64,000 bases of DNA from the NCBI GenBank assembly GCA_907165135.1, contig OU015567.1:625001-689000 (forward strand). The letters run 5' to 3'. The number at the start of each line of letters is the position of its first letter. The stretch's first letter is position 1. This document shows positions 34,058-45,732 of the stretch, one piece after another. A program made the translations under genes and the position numbers. This DNA is from Oikopleura dioica (lineage: Eukaryota > Chordata > Appendicularia > Copelata > Oikopleuridae). Under the pieces are notes generated by a model. It was not told the DNA's origin. It was given only the letters and a program-made list of their open reading frames with translations, and did no database searches.

Positions 34058-34451
34058 TATGGTGGTTTTATACTGAATATAATTGGAACACGGGAATCAA
34101 TCTCGAATAAGTTTATTAACCCTGATAGGTGTGAGCAGAAAATAATAAAATATATATATTATATTTTATGTTATACCTGTGAAGTCAGGGAAAAGAATGA
34201 TAAAATTATAGAGGTACAGTCGTTTTTATAGTGTAGGACACCACCCATCGGTGGCACGGACTTAGACTTGGTCGTATGAACTCGGCGTTGGCCATATCGC
34301 CAACGCTGGAATAGAGAGGGGCGAGCTGTCAAGGTATGATGGAGTGAAAGCCTTGGCGTTGGGCACGTCACGGCTCACTGAGCATAATTACGTCGACCAC
34401 GCGCGCTAGAATCCCATATTTCGAAGCGAAAACAGTAGGAAAACCACTACA
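34058..34451 (-). repeat. LTR copy 1
   Basis: About 394-bp long terminal repeat, nearly identical to 38,695-39,088 and 43,323-43,716. Read on the minus strand it starts TGTAGTGG and ends CCACCATA. It contains a perfect 8-bp stem GCGTTGGC/GCCAACGC. The array is flanked by TTTA on both sides (34,054-34,057 and 43,717-43,720); units 1 and 2 show the empty site CTTCTTTAGCTACG. Confidence 0.95.
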
Positions 34452-34501
34452 TATTTTCCCCTTTTTATTTTTGAAGCGAAGCGTCCGTTGAGCGTAGAAA
34501 T

Positions 34502-35098
34502 TTAGTGATTTTCGATGAAGTCGAAAACATTTTCTGGTAGAGAGTCGTGCTGGATGGAGTTTACGACTTGTAGAGATTCCGAATGTGAAGTTTCTGCATG
34601 ATTGATTCGGTAAGTCGAGTATTTGTGAGCAAGATCATTTGTGAAAATTTTGATGTGAGTTCTCGCGTATTCGAGCTGGTCGGAAAACGATTTTGAATCG
34701 GCTTCTAGAAATTTGAAAGCGATCCTTGACGTGTAATATCGTTTTTCATAGATTGTTTGAAATTGTCTCATCAATTCGATGCGAGTGTTTTTATCGACCA
34801 AAAGCTGATAGAGAATTGCTGTCTCACTTATCCAGTTGAGCAAACTGTCATGATTTTCAAAAAGCAATTCCTGGAGGTGATTGATATCAAAGTGAAAGTG
34901 ATCTTTAAGGGACTTAGCTTCGTTTTTCAATTCTTGCAAAAAGTCGAGCAGCGATTGCAAGTTTTCTTTTGAAATTGAGTTCGGTAAGAAGTGGATTGGA
35001 ATGGTGACATCAAAGAGAGCAGGAATGATAAAGCGTTGAATGAGCCGCTTTGGAGGAGCGTCGTTGAGCACGAAGAAATCATTTTGAAGAGAGGTCAT
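34502..35098 (-). CDS. Retroelement ORF of 198 codons, unknown (gag-like position not shown)
   Basis: The longest non-repetitive open frame in the retroelement, near its inferred 3' end. The product would be helical and Leu/Asn/Phe-rich without Cys-His knuckles or protease motifs, so it cannot be called gag, pol or env. The second copy (39,252-39,772 region) is frame-shifted by small indels, which argues against recent selection. Confidence 0.4.
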   Translation of the reverse strand: MTSLQNDFFVLNDAPPKRLIQRFIIPALFDVTIPIHFLPNSISKENLQSLLDFLQELKNEAKSLKDHFHFDINHLQELLFENHDSLLNWISETAILYQLLVDKNTRIELMRQFQTIYEKRYYTSRIAFKFLEADSKSFSDQLEYARTHIKIFTNDLAHKYSTYRINHAETSHSESLQVVNSIQHDSLPENVFDFIENH

Positions 35099-36414
35099 TT
35101 TCGATTTTTTTCTCTTTTAAAAATGAGTATTGGACCAACCAGTACTCCGTTCAGAACCATTTTTTTTAAGGCTAGAATGCGCCATCGAGTGTTTCTTCCG
35201 GACGTTGTGAGGTCATTCCGATGTCTTTTCTTGTGAACATTTGTGACCAGTGATAAGTAGTCAAAGTCGTGAATCGGGCCTATTGTGATGGGTATTTTTC
35301 TGTTTACTTCTTTCCCCTTTTTATTTTTGAGCGGATGATCTTCACGAGCAGGAGATCGTTAATGAGCGCCAATTATTGAGCATTTGATCATCACGAGCAG
35401 GTGATCGTTAATTTGTACCTGTTATCGGACCAGTAATCTAGTAGAACTTAACAGACTATATATAGAACTAAGAGCGAGTTCCAACAAGAAGAGAGTGTTA
35501 CATTATGAGTGATATAAAGCTGTGAACAGAGCTGTGAGATTGTGAATAATTTGCTTGTGATTAGAATATTTAAGCAAATGTGAATAACAAATACTCTCTT
35601 GTGATAAACTTTGAAGCAAGTGAGCGATATTGCTTCCAATAAACTTTTAGGCATGTGATTAAAATAGTAGAGCAATAGAGCAAAATTGCTGCGAACAGAA
35701 CGATAGGTTACTTGAGCAAGGTTAACTTCGTGAAAGTATTGTAATAGGGATTTATATGGCCTACGAGCAGGGCGTGAATTAGAATTGATAAAGAGTAATT
35801 ACCCTATTCTTAAGAATATGTAAAGCTATTGAGCAAAGCTTTGAGCGGAACCTGTGAGTTAGATGCCTAATTATTCATAAATGGACTTTCTGTGTGTGAT
35901 TTTGGCAACTGCACCCATTGCCAAACATCTGCAGAAGGCTGGACCAAAGTTCAGAAAAGAGGTACTTATCGTGTGGCCAATTAATAAGTACATTAGCTGG
36001 GTCATGAGAACAAAAATCCACAGAGGCCTGCATGTAAACTTCGTAATAACGGTCTGGTTGAGCATTACCAGTAAGCTGGATTCCCATTTGAGCTCTATCG
36101 GGGGAGTTAATATTCTAGTGAGCCAATTTCCAGTTGTGCATTGAACCGCCGAAGTTGTGAGGAACCAATTAAACCTTTGACATGCATGTCGTGAGAGCAG
36201 GTCTTTAGACTACAGAGTGAGCGAGCAATCCAAATATGAGTGAACGGTGGCTAGATAATGGGAACGCATATCTGAGCACCACCACGTCGTGAAAATGTGA
36301 CGATTTGAGAGCGAGATAGTCGAGCAGCTATCTGTGAACAGGTCGAGTTATGAGCGAAACTTCTAGACCATTATAAGGATTAGTCGAGCAGCTAATCACA
36401 GGACAACACTATCG

Positions 36415-37050
36415 TCATGAGCGGAGACGATCTTTCCAATTGTTGTCGTGAGCTGAGTCATCTCTATCACTTGGCTCTTTATGATCTTTATGACTCGTTA
36501 ACATCTTTTCATTCTTCTGAGCAGGAATGATCTTATCTCTATCAACAAGGAGCGATTGATCTTTATGAGAGCTAATTTTTGAATTTCTTTTCTTCTGAGC
36601 AGGAATGATCTCATCTCTATCAAAAAGGAGCGGTTGATCTTTATGAGAGCTAATTTTTGACTTTTCATTCTTCTGAGCAGGAATGATCTCATCTCTATCA
36701 ACAAGGAGCAGTTGATCTTTATGAGAGCTAATTTTTGACTTTTCATTCTTCTGAGCAGGAATGATCTCATCTCTATCAACAAGGAGCGGTTGATCTTTAT
36801 GAGAGCTAATTTTTGACTTTTCATTCTTCTGAGCAGGAATGATCTCATCTCTATCAACAAGGAGCGGTTGATCTTTATGAGAGTTAACTTTAGACTTGTT
36901 CTTAACTTCGTCTTTTAGGACTTTCCCTTGTGATTCGGCCACGTCATCTTCCTTGATAAATTCTGTTCTTAAGGCAGTCTTTCGTTTGAGCGGTCGAATC
37001 AGACTGATATGACGCCGATATTTTCTTCGTGAATGGATATTTAATTGCAA
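36415..37050 (-). CDS. Repeat-containing open frame in retroelement (doubtful CDS)
   Basis: A 211-codon open frame whose centre is a 26-residue tandem repeat (SSHKDQPLLVDRDEIIPAQK). A second frame of the same repeats is also open, as expected for a repeat length divisible by three that lacks stops by chance. The DNA units carry GAGC-loop hairpins, so the repeats may be kept for RNA structure and not for protein. Confidence 0.3.
   Translation of the reverse strand: MQLNIHSRRKYRRHISLIRPLKRKTALRTEFIKEDDVAESQGKVLKDEVKNKSKVNSHKDQPLLVDRDEIIPAQKNEKSKISSHKDQPLLVDRDEIIPAQKNEKSKISSHKDQLLLVDRDEIIPAQKNEKSKISSHKDQPLLFDRDEIIPAQKKRNSKISSHKDQSLLVDRDKIIPAQKNEKMLTSHKDHKEPSDRDDSAHDNNWKDRLRS
36500..36890. repeat. 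78-bp tandem repeats with paired hairpins (copy 1)
   Basis: Five units of 78 bp. Typical units hold two hairpins: TCATTC-TTCTGAGCAG-GAATGA and ATCAAC-AAGGAGCG-GTTGAT. Where a unit has GGAGCA in the second loop the stem is unchanged. The duplicate lies at 41,132-41,522. Confidence 0.9.
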
Positions 37051-38073
37051 TCAGTTTGTGCATAATCGACTTGATATATGAAGACTTTTTCTAAGGGTAA
37101 TTGAGCGAATATTCTGTCCTTATGAGCGAGCGACGAAGTTCTTTGAGCGGTGTAATCAGACGCGTATATCACACGAGCAGGTGATTGTTCTGACTCTTTC
37201 CATGATTGACGAAAAACCTTCTGAGCAGTTGCACTGGCTAATGATTTCTAGCGTGAGCAATGTGCAAGTATCGTTTTCAATCGTCAACGTGCAATTATTG
37301 GAGAACAAGTTGATCACGAGAAAAGATAGCTTGTGATATTTGAGTTAAAAACTTCTCGTGAGTAGACAGGCATTGCGAGCAGTAGCCATAATTTGTATGT
37401 CCAGTTTCTATCTAAGAGCTTCTTAGAGCTGAGATAGCCTTCTTTCTGATCCACTTATAAATCAACTCTTATTAATTTGCCTATTTAAAGAGCTAAAGAT
37501 CTTAGATTTGGAAAGGCATTTTTTTGGAGCATAGATCATCTTTCCGTTAATACGTAAGATAATAATTTCTACCAGAGTCTCAATTTTTCCGTTCTGATTA
37601 CATCTGATGAGCAGGGATCGTTAACATTATTGGACATGTGAGGTTCTGAACGACGAGCAGGTTCAGCTTTACTTTGGTGATGAAGATTGAAGTGTGGCCT
37701 CAATGAGTGAGTCGAAATTTGCACACTTTTGTGGCACATTTGACGGTTCTTGATAAGAGGTGCAAGTAGAAGAGCGGGAACATCTGAGCGGATGCTTGTT
37801 CTACTGCAACCAAAATTGATGAGCAGCATATCGGAGTCCATTAAGCAAGATTGTTTTAAACCAAATTTGTATTGCGCTTGTGATAAAATGTCCGTCATTT
37901 TTCTTCATCATTTCTTGGTTAATTCTTCGTCTCATAATTTTTGATATCTTCTTTTTATATCATTAGATGCAATAAAGACGATTTTTCGAGCTTCGAGCAG
38001 AGCTGTGAATGTTTTGAGCTTTAAACTCTTGATTGATCATTAGCGCCTATTATATTCTGTTAATGAGAATAGA

Positions 38074-38355
38074 TCATTCTGTAGCACGCTGAGAAATATT
38101 TCGAAGATTGAGCAATATTATTTCCCGTTTGACCAGTTCCATGGGCCGAGGTTCATTTGCATAGCAGAACCGTACACGAATTTCGGCACCTCTTTGGAAT
38201 GAGTTTCTATGTGAATTCAAATCTAAAGTCTTCCCGGAATGATAATTAAAATCAAGGAACTTTGAATTTCTTCTTTCAGGATTTGGAACATGACGACCTT
38301 CATGATTTCTTCTGAGATAAGCGATCATTTGATTGGTTATTATCATGAAGAACAC
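38074..38355 (-). CDS. Retroelement ORF of 93 codons, basic, unknown
   Basis: First open frame downstream of the inferred 5' LTR; its copy is at 42,706-42,987 and identical in frame. Arg/Asn-rich (RRNHEGRHVPNPERRNS), so it could bind nucleic acid, but no known motif is present. Confidence 0.3.
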   Translation of the reverse strand: MFFMIITNQMIAYLRRNHEGRHVPNPERRNSKFLDFNYHSGKTLDLNSHRNSFQRGAEIRVRFCYANEPRPMELVKREIILLNLRNISQRATE

Positions 38356-38694
38356 ATTGATTTTAAGTTGTCGTTTTCAGGGATTTGATCATCAGTTTGA
38401 TTTCCGGTTGAGGTGATTTTTTTTCGATTTTCGGATTTGAGAGCAATGAGATTCCGTTTTTCGAATTAAAAAAATATCAACTTTATTCCGGAAGTAAAAC
38501 TTATTATCATACTAATCGAGAAAATCGGGTAAAATTGCCTAAGGATTCAAAACAATGCCCGTTTTATCGAATAAAAAATGATAAATAAGTATGTATTCAC
38601 GGATCGTCATTGATAAATTTACGGATGTTTTATCTCTTGTATCTTTTTTATATCTCTCTTGTTGGGCGTACCGATTAATTCAGTCACCAAAATA

Positions 38695-39088
38695 TATGGT
38701 GGTTTTATACTGAATATAATTGGAACACGGGAATCAATCTCGAATAAGTTTATTAACCCTGATAGGTGTGAGCAGAAAATAATAAAATATATATATTATA
38801 TTTTATGTTATACCTGTGAAGTCAGGGAAAAGAATGATAAAATTATAGAGGTACAGTCGTTTTTATAGTGTAGGACACCACCCATCGGTGGCACGGACTT
38901 AGACTTGGTCGTATGAACTCGGCGTTGGCCATATCGCCAACGCTGGAATAGAGAGGGGCGAGCTGTCAAGGTATGATGGAGTGAAAGCCTTGGCGTTGGG
39001 CACGTCACGGCTCACTGAGCATAATTACGTCGACCACGCGCGCTAGAATCCCATATTTCGAAGCGAAAACAGTAGGAAAACCACTACA
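38695..39088 (-). repeat. LTR copy 2 (shared middle LTR)
   Basis: Middle LTR of the LTR-internal-LTR-internal-LTR array, near-identical to the outer copies. Such a layout usually arises by unequal recombination between LTRs of two elements. Confidence 0.95.
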
Positions 39089-42000
39089 TATTTTCCCCTT
39101 TTTATTTTTGAAGCGAAGCGTCCGTTGAGCGTAGAAATTTAGTGATTTTCGATGAAGTCGAAAACATTTTCTGGTAGAGAGTCGTGCTGGATGGAGTTTA
39201 CGACTTGTAGAGATTCCGAATGTGAAGTTTCTGCATGATTGATTCGGTAAGTCAGTATTTGTGAGCAAGATCATTTGTGAAAATTTTGATGTGAGTTCTC
39301 GCGTATTCGAGCTGGTCGGAAAACGATTTTGAATCGGCTTCTAGAAATTTGAAAGCGATCCTTGAGGTGTAATATCGTTTTTCATAGATTGTTTGAAATT
39401 GTCTCATCAATTCGATGCGAGTGTTTTTATCGACCAAAAGCTGATAGAGAATTGCTGTCTCACTTATCCAGTTGAGCAAACTGTCATGATTTTCAAAAAG
39501 CAATTCCTGGAGGTGATTGATATCAAAGTGAAAGTGATCTTTAAGGGACTTAGCTTCGTTTTCAATTCTTGCAAAAAGTCGAGCAGCGATTGCAAGTTTT
39601 CTTTTGAAATTGAGTTCGGTAAGAAGTGGATTGGAATGGTGACATCAAAGAGAGCAGGAATGATAAAGCGTTGAATGAGCCGCTTTGGAGGAGCGTCGTT
39701 GAGCACGAAGAAATCATTTTGAAGAGAGGTCATTTTCGATTTTTTCTCTTTTAAAAATGAGTATTGGACCAACCAGTACTCCGTTCAGAACCATTTTTTA
39801 AGGCTAGAATGCGCCATCGAGTGTTTCTTCCGGACGTTGTGAGGTCATTCCGATGTCTTTTCTTGTGAACATTTGTGACCAGTGATAAGTAGTCAAAGTC
39901 GTGAATCGGGCCTATTGTGATGGGTATTTTTCTGTTTACTTCTTTCCCCTTTTTATTTTTGAGCGGATGATCTTCACGAGCAGGAGATCGTTAATGAGCG
40001 CCAATTATTGAGCATTTGATCATCACGAGCAGGTGATCGTTAATTTGTACCTGTTATCGGACCAGTAATCTAGTAGAACTTAACAGACTATATATAGAAC
40101 TAAGAGCGAGTTCCAACAAGAAGAGAGTGTTACATTATGAGTGATATAAAGCTGTGAACAGAGCTGTGAGATTGTGAATAATTTGCTTGTGATTAGAATA
40201 TTTAAGCAAATGTGAATAACAAATACTCTCTTGTGATAAACTTTGAAGCAAGTGAGCGATATTGCTTCCAATAAACTTTTAGGCATGTGATTAAAATAGT
40301 AGAGCAATAGAGCAAAATTGCTGCGAACAGAACGATAGGTTACTTGAGCAAGGTTAACTTCGTGAAAGTATTGTAATAGGGATTTATATGGCCTACGAGC
40401 AGGGCGTGAATTAGAATTGATAAAGAGTAATTACCCTATTCTTAAGAATATGTAAAGCTATTGAGCAAAGCTTTGAGCGGAACCTGTGAGTTAGATGCCT
40501 AATTATTCATAAATGGACTTTCTGTGTGTGATTTTGGCAACTGCACCCATTGCCAAACATCTGCAGAAGGCTGGACCAAAGTTCAGAAAAGAGGTACTTA
40601 TCGTGTGGCCAATTAATAAGTACATTAGCTGGGTCATGAGAACAAAAATCCACAGAGGCCTGCATGTAAACTTCGTAATAACGGTCTGGTTGAGCATTAC
40701 CAGTAAGCTGGATTCCCATTTGAGCTTGATCGGGGGAGTTAATATTCTAGTGAGCCAATTTCCAGTTGTGCATTGAACCGCCGAAGTTGTGAGGAACCAA
40801 TTAAACCTTTGACATGCATGTCGTGAGAGCAGGTCTTTAGACTACAGAGTGAGCGAGCAATCCAAATATGAGTGAACGGTGGCTAGATAATGGGAACGCA
40901 TATCTGAGCACCACCACGTCGTGAAAATGTGACGATTTGAGAGCGAGATAGTCGAGCAGCTATCTGTGAACAGGTCGAGTTATGAGCGAAACTTCTAGAC
41001 CATTATAAGGATTAGTCGAGCAGCTAATCACAGGACAACACTATCGTCATGAGCGGAGACGATCTTTCCAATTGTTGTCGTGAGCTGAGTCATCTCTATC
41101 ACTTGGCTCTTTATGATCTTTATGACTCGTTAACATCTTTTCATTCTTCTGAGCAGGAATGATCTTATCTCTATCAACAAGGAGCGATTGATCTTTATGA
41201 GAGCTAATTTTTGAATTTCTTTTCTTCTGAGCAGGAATGATCTCATCTCTATCAAAAAGGAGCGGTTGATCTTTATGAGAGCTAATTTTTGACTTTTCAT
41301 TCTTCTGAGCAGGAATGATCTCATCTCTATCAACAAGGAGCAGTTGATCTTTATGAGAGCTAATTTTTGACTTTTCATTCTTCTGAGCAGGAATGATCTC
41401 ATCTCTATCAACAAGGAGCGGTTGATCTTTATGAGAGCTAATTTTTGACTTTTCATTCTTCTGAGCAGGAATGATCTCATCTCTATCAACAAGGAGCGGT
41501 TGATCTTTATGAGAGTTAACTTTAGACTTGTTCTTAACTTCGTCTTTTAGGACTTTCCCTTGTGATTCGGCCACGTCATCTTCCTTGATAAATTCTGTTC
41601 TTAAGGCAGTCTTTCGTTTGAGCGGTCGAATCAGACTGATATGACGCCGATATTTTCTTCGTGAATGGATATTTAATTGCAATCAGTTTGTGCATAATCG
41701 ACTTGATATATGAAGACTTTTTCTAAGGGTAATTGAGCGAATATTCTGTCCTTATGAGCGAGCGACGAAGTTCTTTGAGCGGTGTAATCAGACGCGTATA
41801 TCACACGAGCAGGTGATTGTTCTGACTCTTTCCATGATTGACGAAAAACCTTCTGAGCAGTTGCACTGGCTAATGATTTCTAGCGTGAGCAATGTGCAAG
41901 TATCGTTTTCAATCGTCAACGTGCAATTATTGGAGAACAAGTTGATCACGAGAAAAGATAGCTTGTGATATTTGAGTTAAAAACTTCTCGTGAGTAGACA

Positions 42001-43322
42001 GGCATTGCGAGCAGTAGCCATAATTTGTATGTCCAGTTTCTATCTAAGAGCTTCTTAGAGCTGAGATAGCCTTCTTTCTGATCCACTTATAAATCAACTC
42101 TTATTAATTTGCCTATTTAAAGAGCTAAAGATCTTAGATTTGGAAAGGCATTTTTTTGGAGCATAGATCATCTTTCCGTTAATACGTAAGATAATAATTT
42201 CTACCAGAGTCTCAATTTTTCCGTTCTGATTACATCTGATGAGCAGGGATCGTTAACATTATTGGACATGTGAGGTTCTGAACGACGAGCAGGTTCAGCT
42301 TTACTTTGGTGATGAAGATTGAAGTGTGGCCTCAATGAGTGAGTCGAAATTTGCACACTTTTGTGGCACATTTGACGGTTCTTGATAAGAGGTGCAAGTA
42401 GAAGAGCGGGAACATCTGAGCGGATGCTTGTTCTACTGCAACCAAAATTGATGAGCAGCATATCGGAGTCCATTAAGCAAGATTGTTTTAAACCAAATTT
42501 GTATTGCGCTTGTGATGAAATGTCCGTCATTTTTCTTCATCATTTCTTGGTTAATTCTTCGTCTCATAATTTTTGATATCTTCTTTTTATATCATTAGAT
42601 GCAATAAAGACGATTTTTCGAGCTTCGAGCAGAGCTGTGAATGTTTTGAGCTTTAAACTCTTGATTGATCATTAGCGCCTATTATATTCTGTTAATGAGA
42701 ATAGATCATTCTGTAGCACGCTGAGAAATATTTCGAAGATTGAGCAATATTATTTCCCGTTTGACCAGTTCCATGGGCCGAGGTTCATTTGCATAGCAGA
42801 ACCGTACACGAATTTCGGCACCTCTTTGGAATGAGTTTCTATGTGAATTCAAATCTAAAGTCTTCCCGGAATGATAATTAAAATCAAGGAACTTTGAATT
42901 TCTTCTTTCAGGATTTGGAACATGACGACCTTCATGATTTCTTCTGAGATAAGCGATCATTTGATTGGTTATTATCATGAAGAACACATTGATTTTAAGT
43001 TGTCGTTTTCAGGGATTTGATCATCAGTTTGATTTCCGGTTGAGGTGATTTTTTCGATTTTCGGATTTGAGAGCAATGAGATTCCGTTTTCGAATTAAAA
43101 AATATCAACTTTATTCCGGAAGTAAAACTTATTATCATACTAATCGAGAAAATCGGGTAAAATTGCCTAAGGATTCAAAACAATGCCCGTTTTATCGAAT
43201 AAAAAATGATAAATAAGTATGTATTCACGGATCGTCATTGATAAATTTACGGATGTTTTATCTCTTGTATCTTTTTTATATCTCTCTTGTTGGGCGTACC
43301 GATTAATTCAGTCACCAAAATA
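39089..43322 (-). mobile_element. Non-autonomous LTR retroelement, internal region copy 2
   Basis: Near-identical duplicate of 34,452-38,694 with a few single-base changes and small indels. Examples are GTAAGTCAGT versus GTAAGTCGAGT, and one T lost after the GCTTCG word. The indels break the 198-codon open frame seen in copy 1. The hairpin-bearing segments are unchanged. Confidence 0.9.
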
Positions 43323-43716
43323 TATGGTGGTTTTATACTGAATATAATTGGAACACGGGAATCAATCTCGAATAAGTTTATTAACCCTGATAGGTGTGAG
43401 CAGAAAATAATAAAATATATATATTATATTTTATGTTATACCTGTGAAGTCAGGGAAAAGAATGATAAAATTATAGAGGTACAGTCGTTTTTATAGTGTA
43501 GGACACCACCCATCGGTGGCACGGACTTAGACTTGGTCGTATGAACTCGGCGTTGGCCATATCGCCAACGCTGGAATAGAGAGGGGCGAGCTGTCAAGGT
43601 ATGATGGAGTGAAAGCCTTGGCGTTGGGCACGTCACGGCTCACTGAGCATAATTACGTCGACCACGCGCGCTAGAATCCCATATTTCGAAGCGAAAACAG
43701 TAGGAAAACCACTACA
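43323..43716 (-). repeat. LTR copy 3
   Basis: Right-hand LTR. It ends CCACTACA, directly followed by the TTTA target duplication and then by unit sequence GCTACGTC, matching the empty site in unit 2. Confidence 0.95.
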
Positions 43717-44061
43717 TTTAGCTACGTCTTTGCCCCTCGAAATCTGTTGAAATTGCTGCTTTTCGAAAAAAAGGCACGTTGGAATAAAATCTGTGTAAAA
43801 AGAAAAGCTCTGGAATCGTTATTTTCTTACCGTAAGCAGCGGAGAAAATCGAACAGGGTATTCAATACCGCCAAAGACTAATATTGAGCTCATCACTTCC
43901 TGACGCCGCTCCAACCTTTTGTCACCGCCTCAACTTTCAGAAAATAATAAACTGACAATATTCGTTAAAATTATTTATGGCTGACGAAACATGCTCATTC
44001 AAGCATAGCTTAAGTTGGAACAAATCTATATAAAAAAATTTAAATGATGATTTTCATTAAG

Positions 44062-45651
44062 ATGAATATTCGGGAGTATAAGGCTGTTTTTCTTGCGATT
44101 TTTGCCATCAGGAAAATGTCTTAGTTGTTCATTGAAAGAAAAGGAGAGAGATTGTTTCCCGAACATTTGAATCAGTGTACTTTTTGCGTGCATCTTGGGC
44201 ATTGTTTTTCATCTAAAGCGAATGAATGACGATGCTGCTGGAAAATTGTTGGATGAGAGAGCCTCTGAAAAAGGGCAACTAGTTGAAGATGTGGACTCAT
44301 TTGCTTCGACTGAGGTTCCGATTCTTAACGCGACAATGAGGATGAATCTTGGAGATTTCTTCGTCAACGGCAGCGAAGACAGACTGACGATTGAGAGTTT
44401 GTTGGATGAGTCAGCATGTAAGGACTTAAAATAGAAATTTCTGAAAGGCTGTGATTTAGTTTGTTTATTCATTTGCGGGGTAGATCATTTTCGGTTCGAT
44501 TCTCTTTATCAGGAACAGTATTCAAAATGCTGAATATCTGTGAATACTCATAAAATGCTCAAAAAGTATATCTTCAAAAACATCAGCGGTATCAATCTTG
44601 GCTTTTCATCAAATGATGATTTCGAGTCAAGAATCGAAGATTTCTTCAAAATCGACATTTATGATATTTCAGTCGTAGATAAAACTTCGCATGGGTCGTA
44701 AGTTTCAGCTAAAGATTTTGTCAAATCATTGTATGAAATTTTTAAGGTTTTCAAGAAAAATGATTTTTGACGCAGCAAAAGAAGAATTTGAAAAATCTCG
44801 ACTTTCTGAGCATGAAGATTTTGATTCCTCCGTATACAAATGCGCGGCAGAGATGTTTACTTCTCCTGGTGGTATAACCTGGTCAAAACAAAATTTAAAC
44901 AAGTGCGGACATTTTCCTCGATTACCTTATCAGGGCCAGAATTGCAAATTTGCTGAGCTGAGTGAGCTGAGCAGTCGCTCAGTTCAGCTCAGCTCACTGA
45001 TTTTCGAAATGAATTTATCTGCTCAGCTCAGCTCAGACAATAATCACTCAGCTCAGCTCAATTATTCTCGAACATGATCTGTTCTGCTCAGCTCAGACAA
45101 GTATCATTCAGCTCAGCTCAGCTCAGCTCAATGATTTTAACACAATTTCACTTCTAAAAAACATTAAAAAACAGCTCAACCCAGCTCACTCAGCTCAGCT
45201 CAGCTCTAATTAGGGTCTGCTCAGCTCAGCTCAACTACCTTAAAAAAGGTCTGCTCAGCTCAGCTCAGCTCAATGACCTCTGAAGATGGCCAGCTTAGCT
45301 CAGCTCAGCTCAGTGAGCTCCGAAATAGGCCAGCTCAGCTCAGGTCAGCAAAAATAAAGCCAAATTTGCAACTCTGATCAGGGCGAGATAAAAAATGCCT
45401 CCTTCGACACGATTGAAATTCAGTATTCAATCGCCGAAAAAGCTGATTTTCACAATTTTACTCGGAGTCTCAAAGAAAACGAAACTGTTTTATTGCGGGA
45501 TCTCGCATGCGATCTGTACTTTTTTAATGACGGCTTAATATCGATGATTCATGCCGAAAACCTTGCTGAAAATTTCACCTGTCCCAGCGAAGACTCCTTC
45601 TGTTCAGATTTTTTCATTCAAACAATACATGATGAATGTATTGTTACGTGA
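44062..45651 (+). pseudogene. X-plus, unit 3, interrupted by hAT-like element
   Basis: Third copy of the degenerate paralog. It shares the early TAG stop and the hydrophobic-segment lesions. The middle piece (44,195-44,434) is uninterrupted, unlike unit 2. The last exon carries a hAT-like element at 44,937-45,376 in the same target as unit 2. The C-terminal part resumes at 45,385 and ends with TGA at 45,649-45,651. Confidence 0.82.
44937..45376. mobile_element. hAT-like MITE with CAGCTC words, unit 3
   Basis: Same insertion as in unit 2, target ATCAGGGC at 44,929-44,936 and 45,377-45,384. It is shorter by about 60 bases owing to loss of some CAGCTC blocks. Confidence 0.93.
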
Positions 45652-45732
45652 TGAATGTTGGTAACGAAAATAAACAGAAGAAAGCCGTGAATAAAATGAA
45701 TGAAAACTGAAATTTGTGTGTGCGCTTTCAAG

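Larger units (their letters stand above)
35337..38004. other. Dispersed GAGC-loop hairpins (copy 1)
   Basis: Short perfect or near-perfect stems with loops containing GAGCA or GAGCG: 35,337-35,357, 35,390-35,405, 35,615-35,638, 35,671-35,690, 35,822-35,842, 36,314-36,333, 36,378-36,397, 37,168-37,185, 37,646-37,666, 37,781-37,794 and 37,989-38,004, plus those in the 78-bp units. Stems differ in sequence, for example GATTAG/CTAATC, CTGAAC/GTTCAG and GAAGCAA/TTGCTTC. A related loop GTGAACAG occurs at 35,518-35,533. Identical hairpins recur in internal copy 2. Confidence 0.8.
34452..38694 (-). mobile_element. Non-autonomous LTR retroelement, internal region copy 1
   Basis: 4.24-kb interior between LTR copies 1 and 2. 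Orientation is inferred as minus. Read that way, a purine tract AAAAAGGGGAAAATA abuts the downstream LTR, and TGGTGACTGAATTAATCGG, a possible tRNA primer-binding site, lies four bases after the upstream LTR. No reverse transcriptase, integrase or protease motif was seen in any frame. Small minus-strand open frames lie at 38,074-38,355, 37,569-37,898, 36,415-37,050 and 34,502-35,098. The region is crowded with short hairpins having GAGC loops. Confidence 0.85.

Noticed and set aside
35871-36144. Overlapping open frames on both strands in the retroelement
   Set aside because: Mutually overlapping, no conserved domain, duplicated passively in copy 2.
36498-36860. Second 120-codon open frame over the 78-bp repeats
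   Set aside because: An out-of-frame reading of the same repeats; open only because the 78-bp unit lacks stops in that frame.
34452-38694. Retroelement as an endogenous retrovirus with env
   Set aside because: No Env-like signal peptide, furin site or TM domain and no pol; it is better described as a non-autonomous LTR element.
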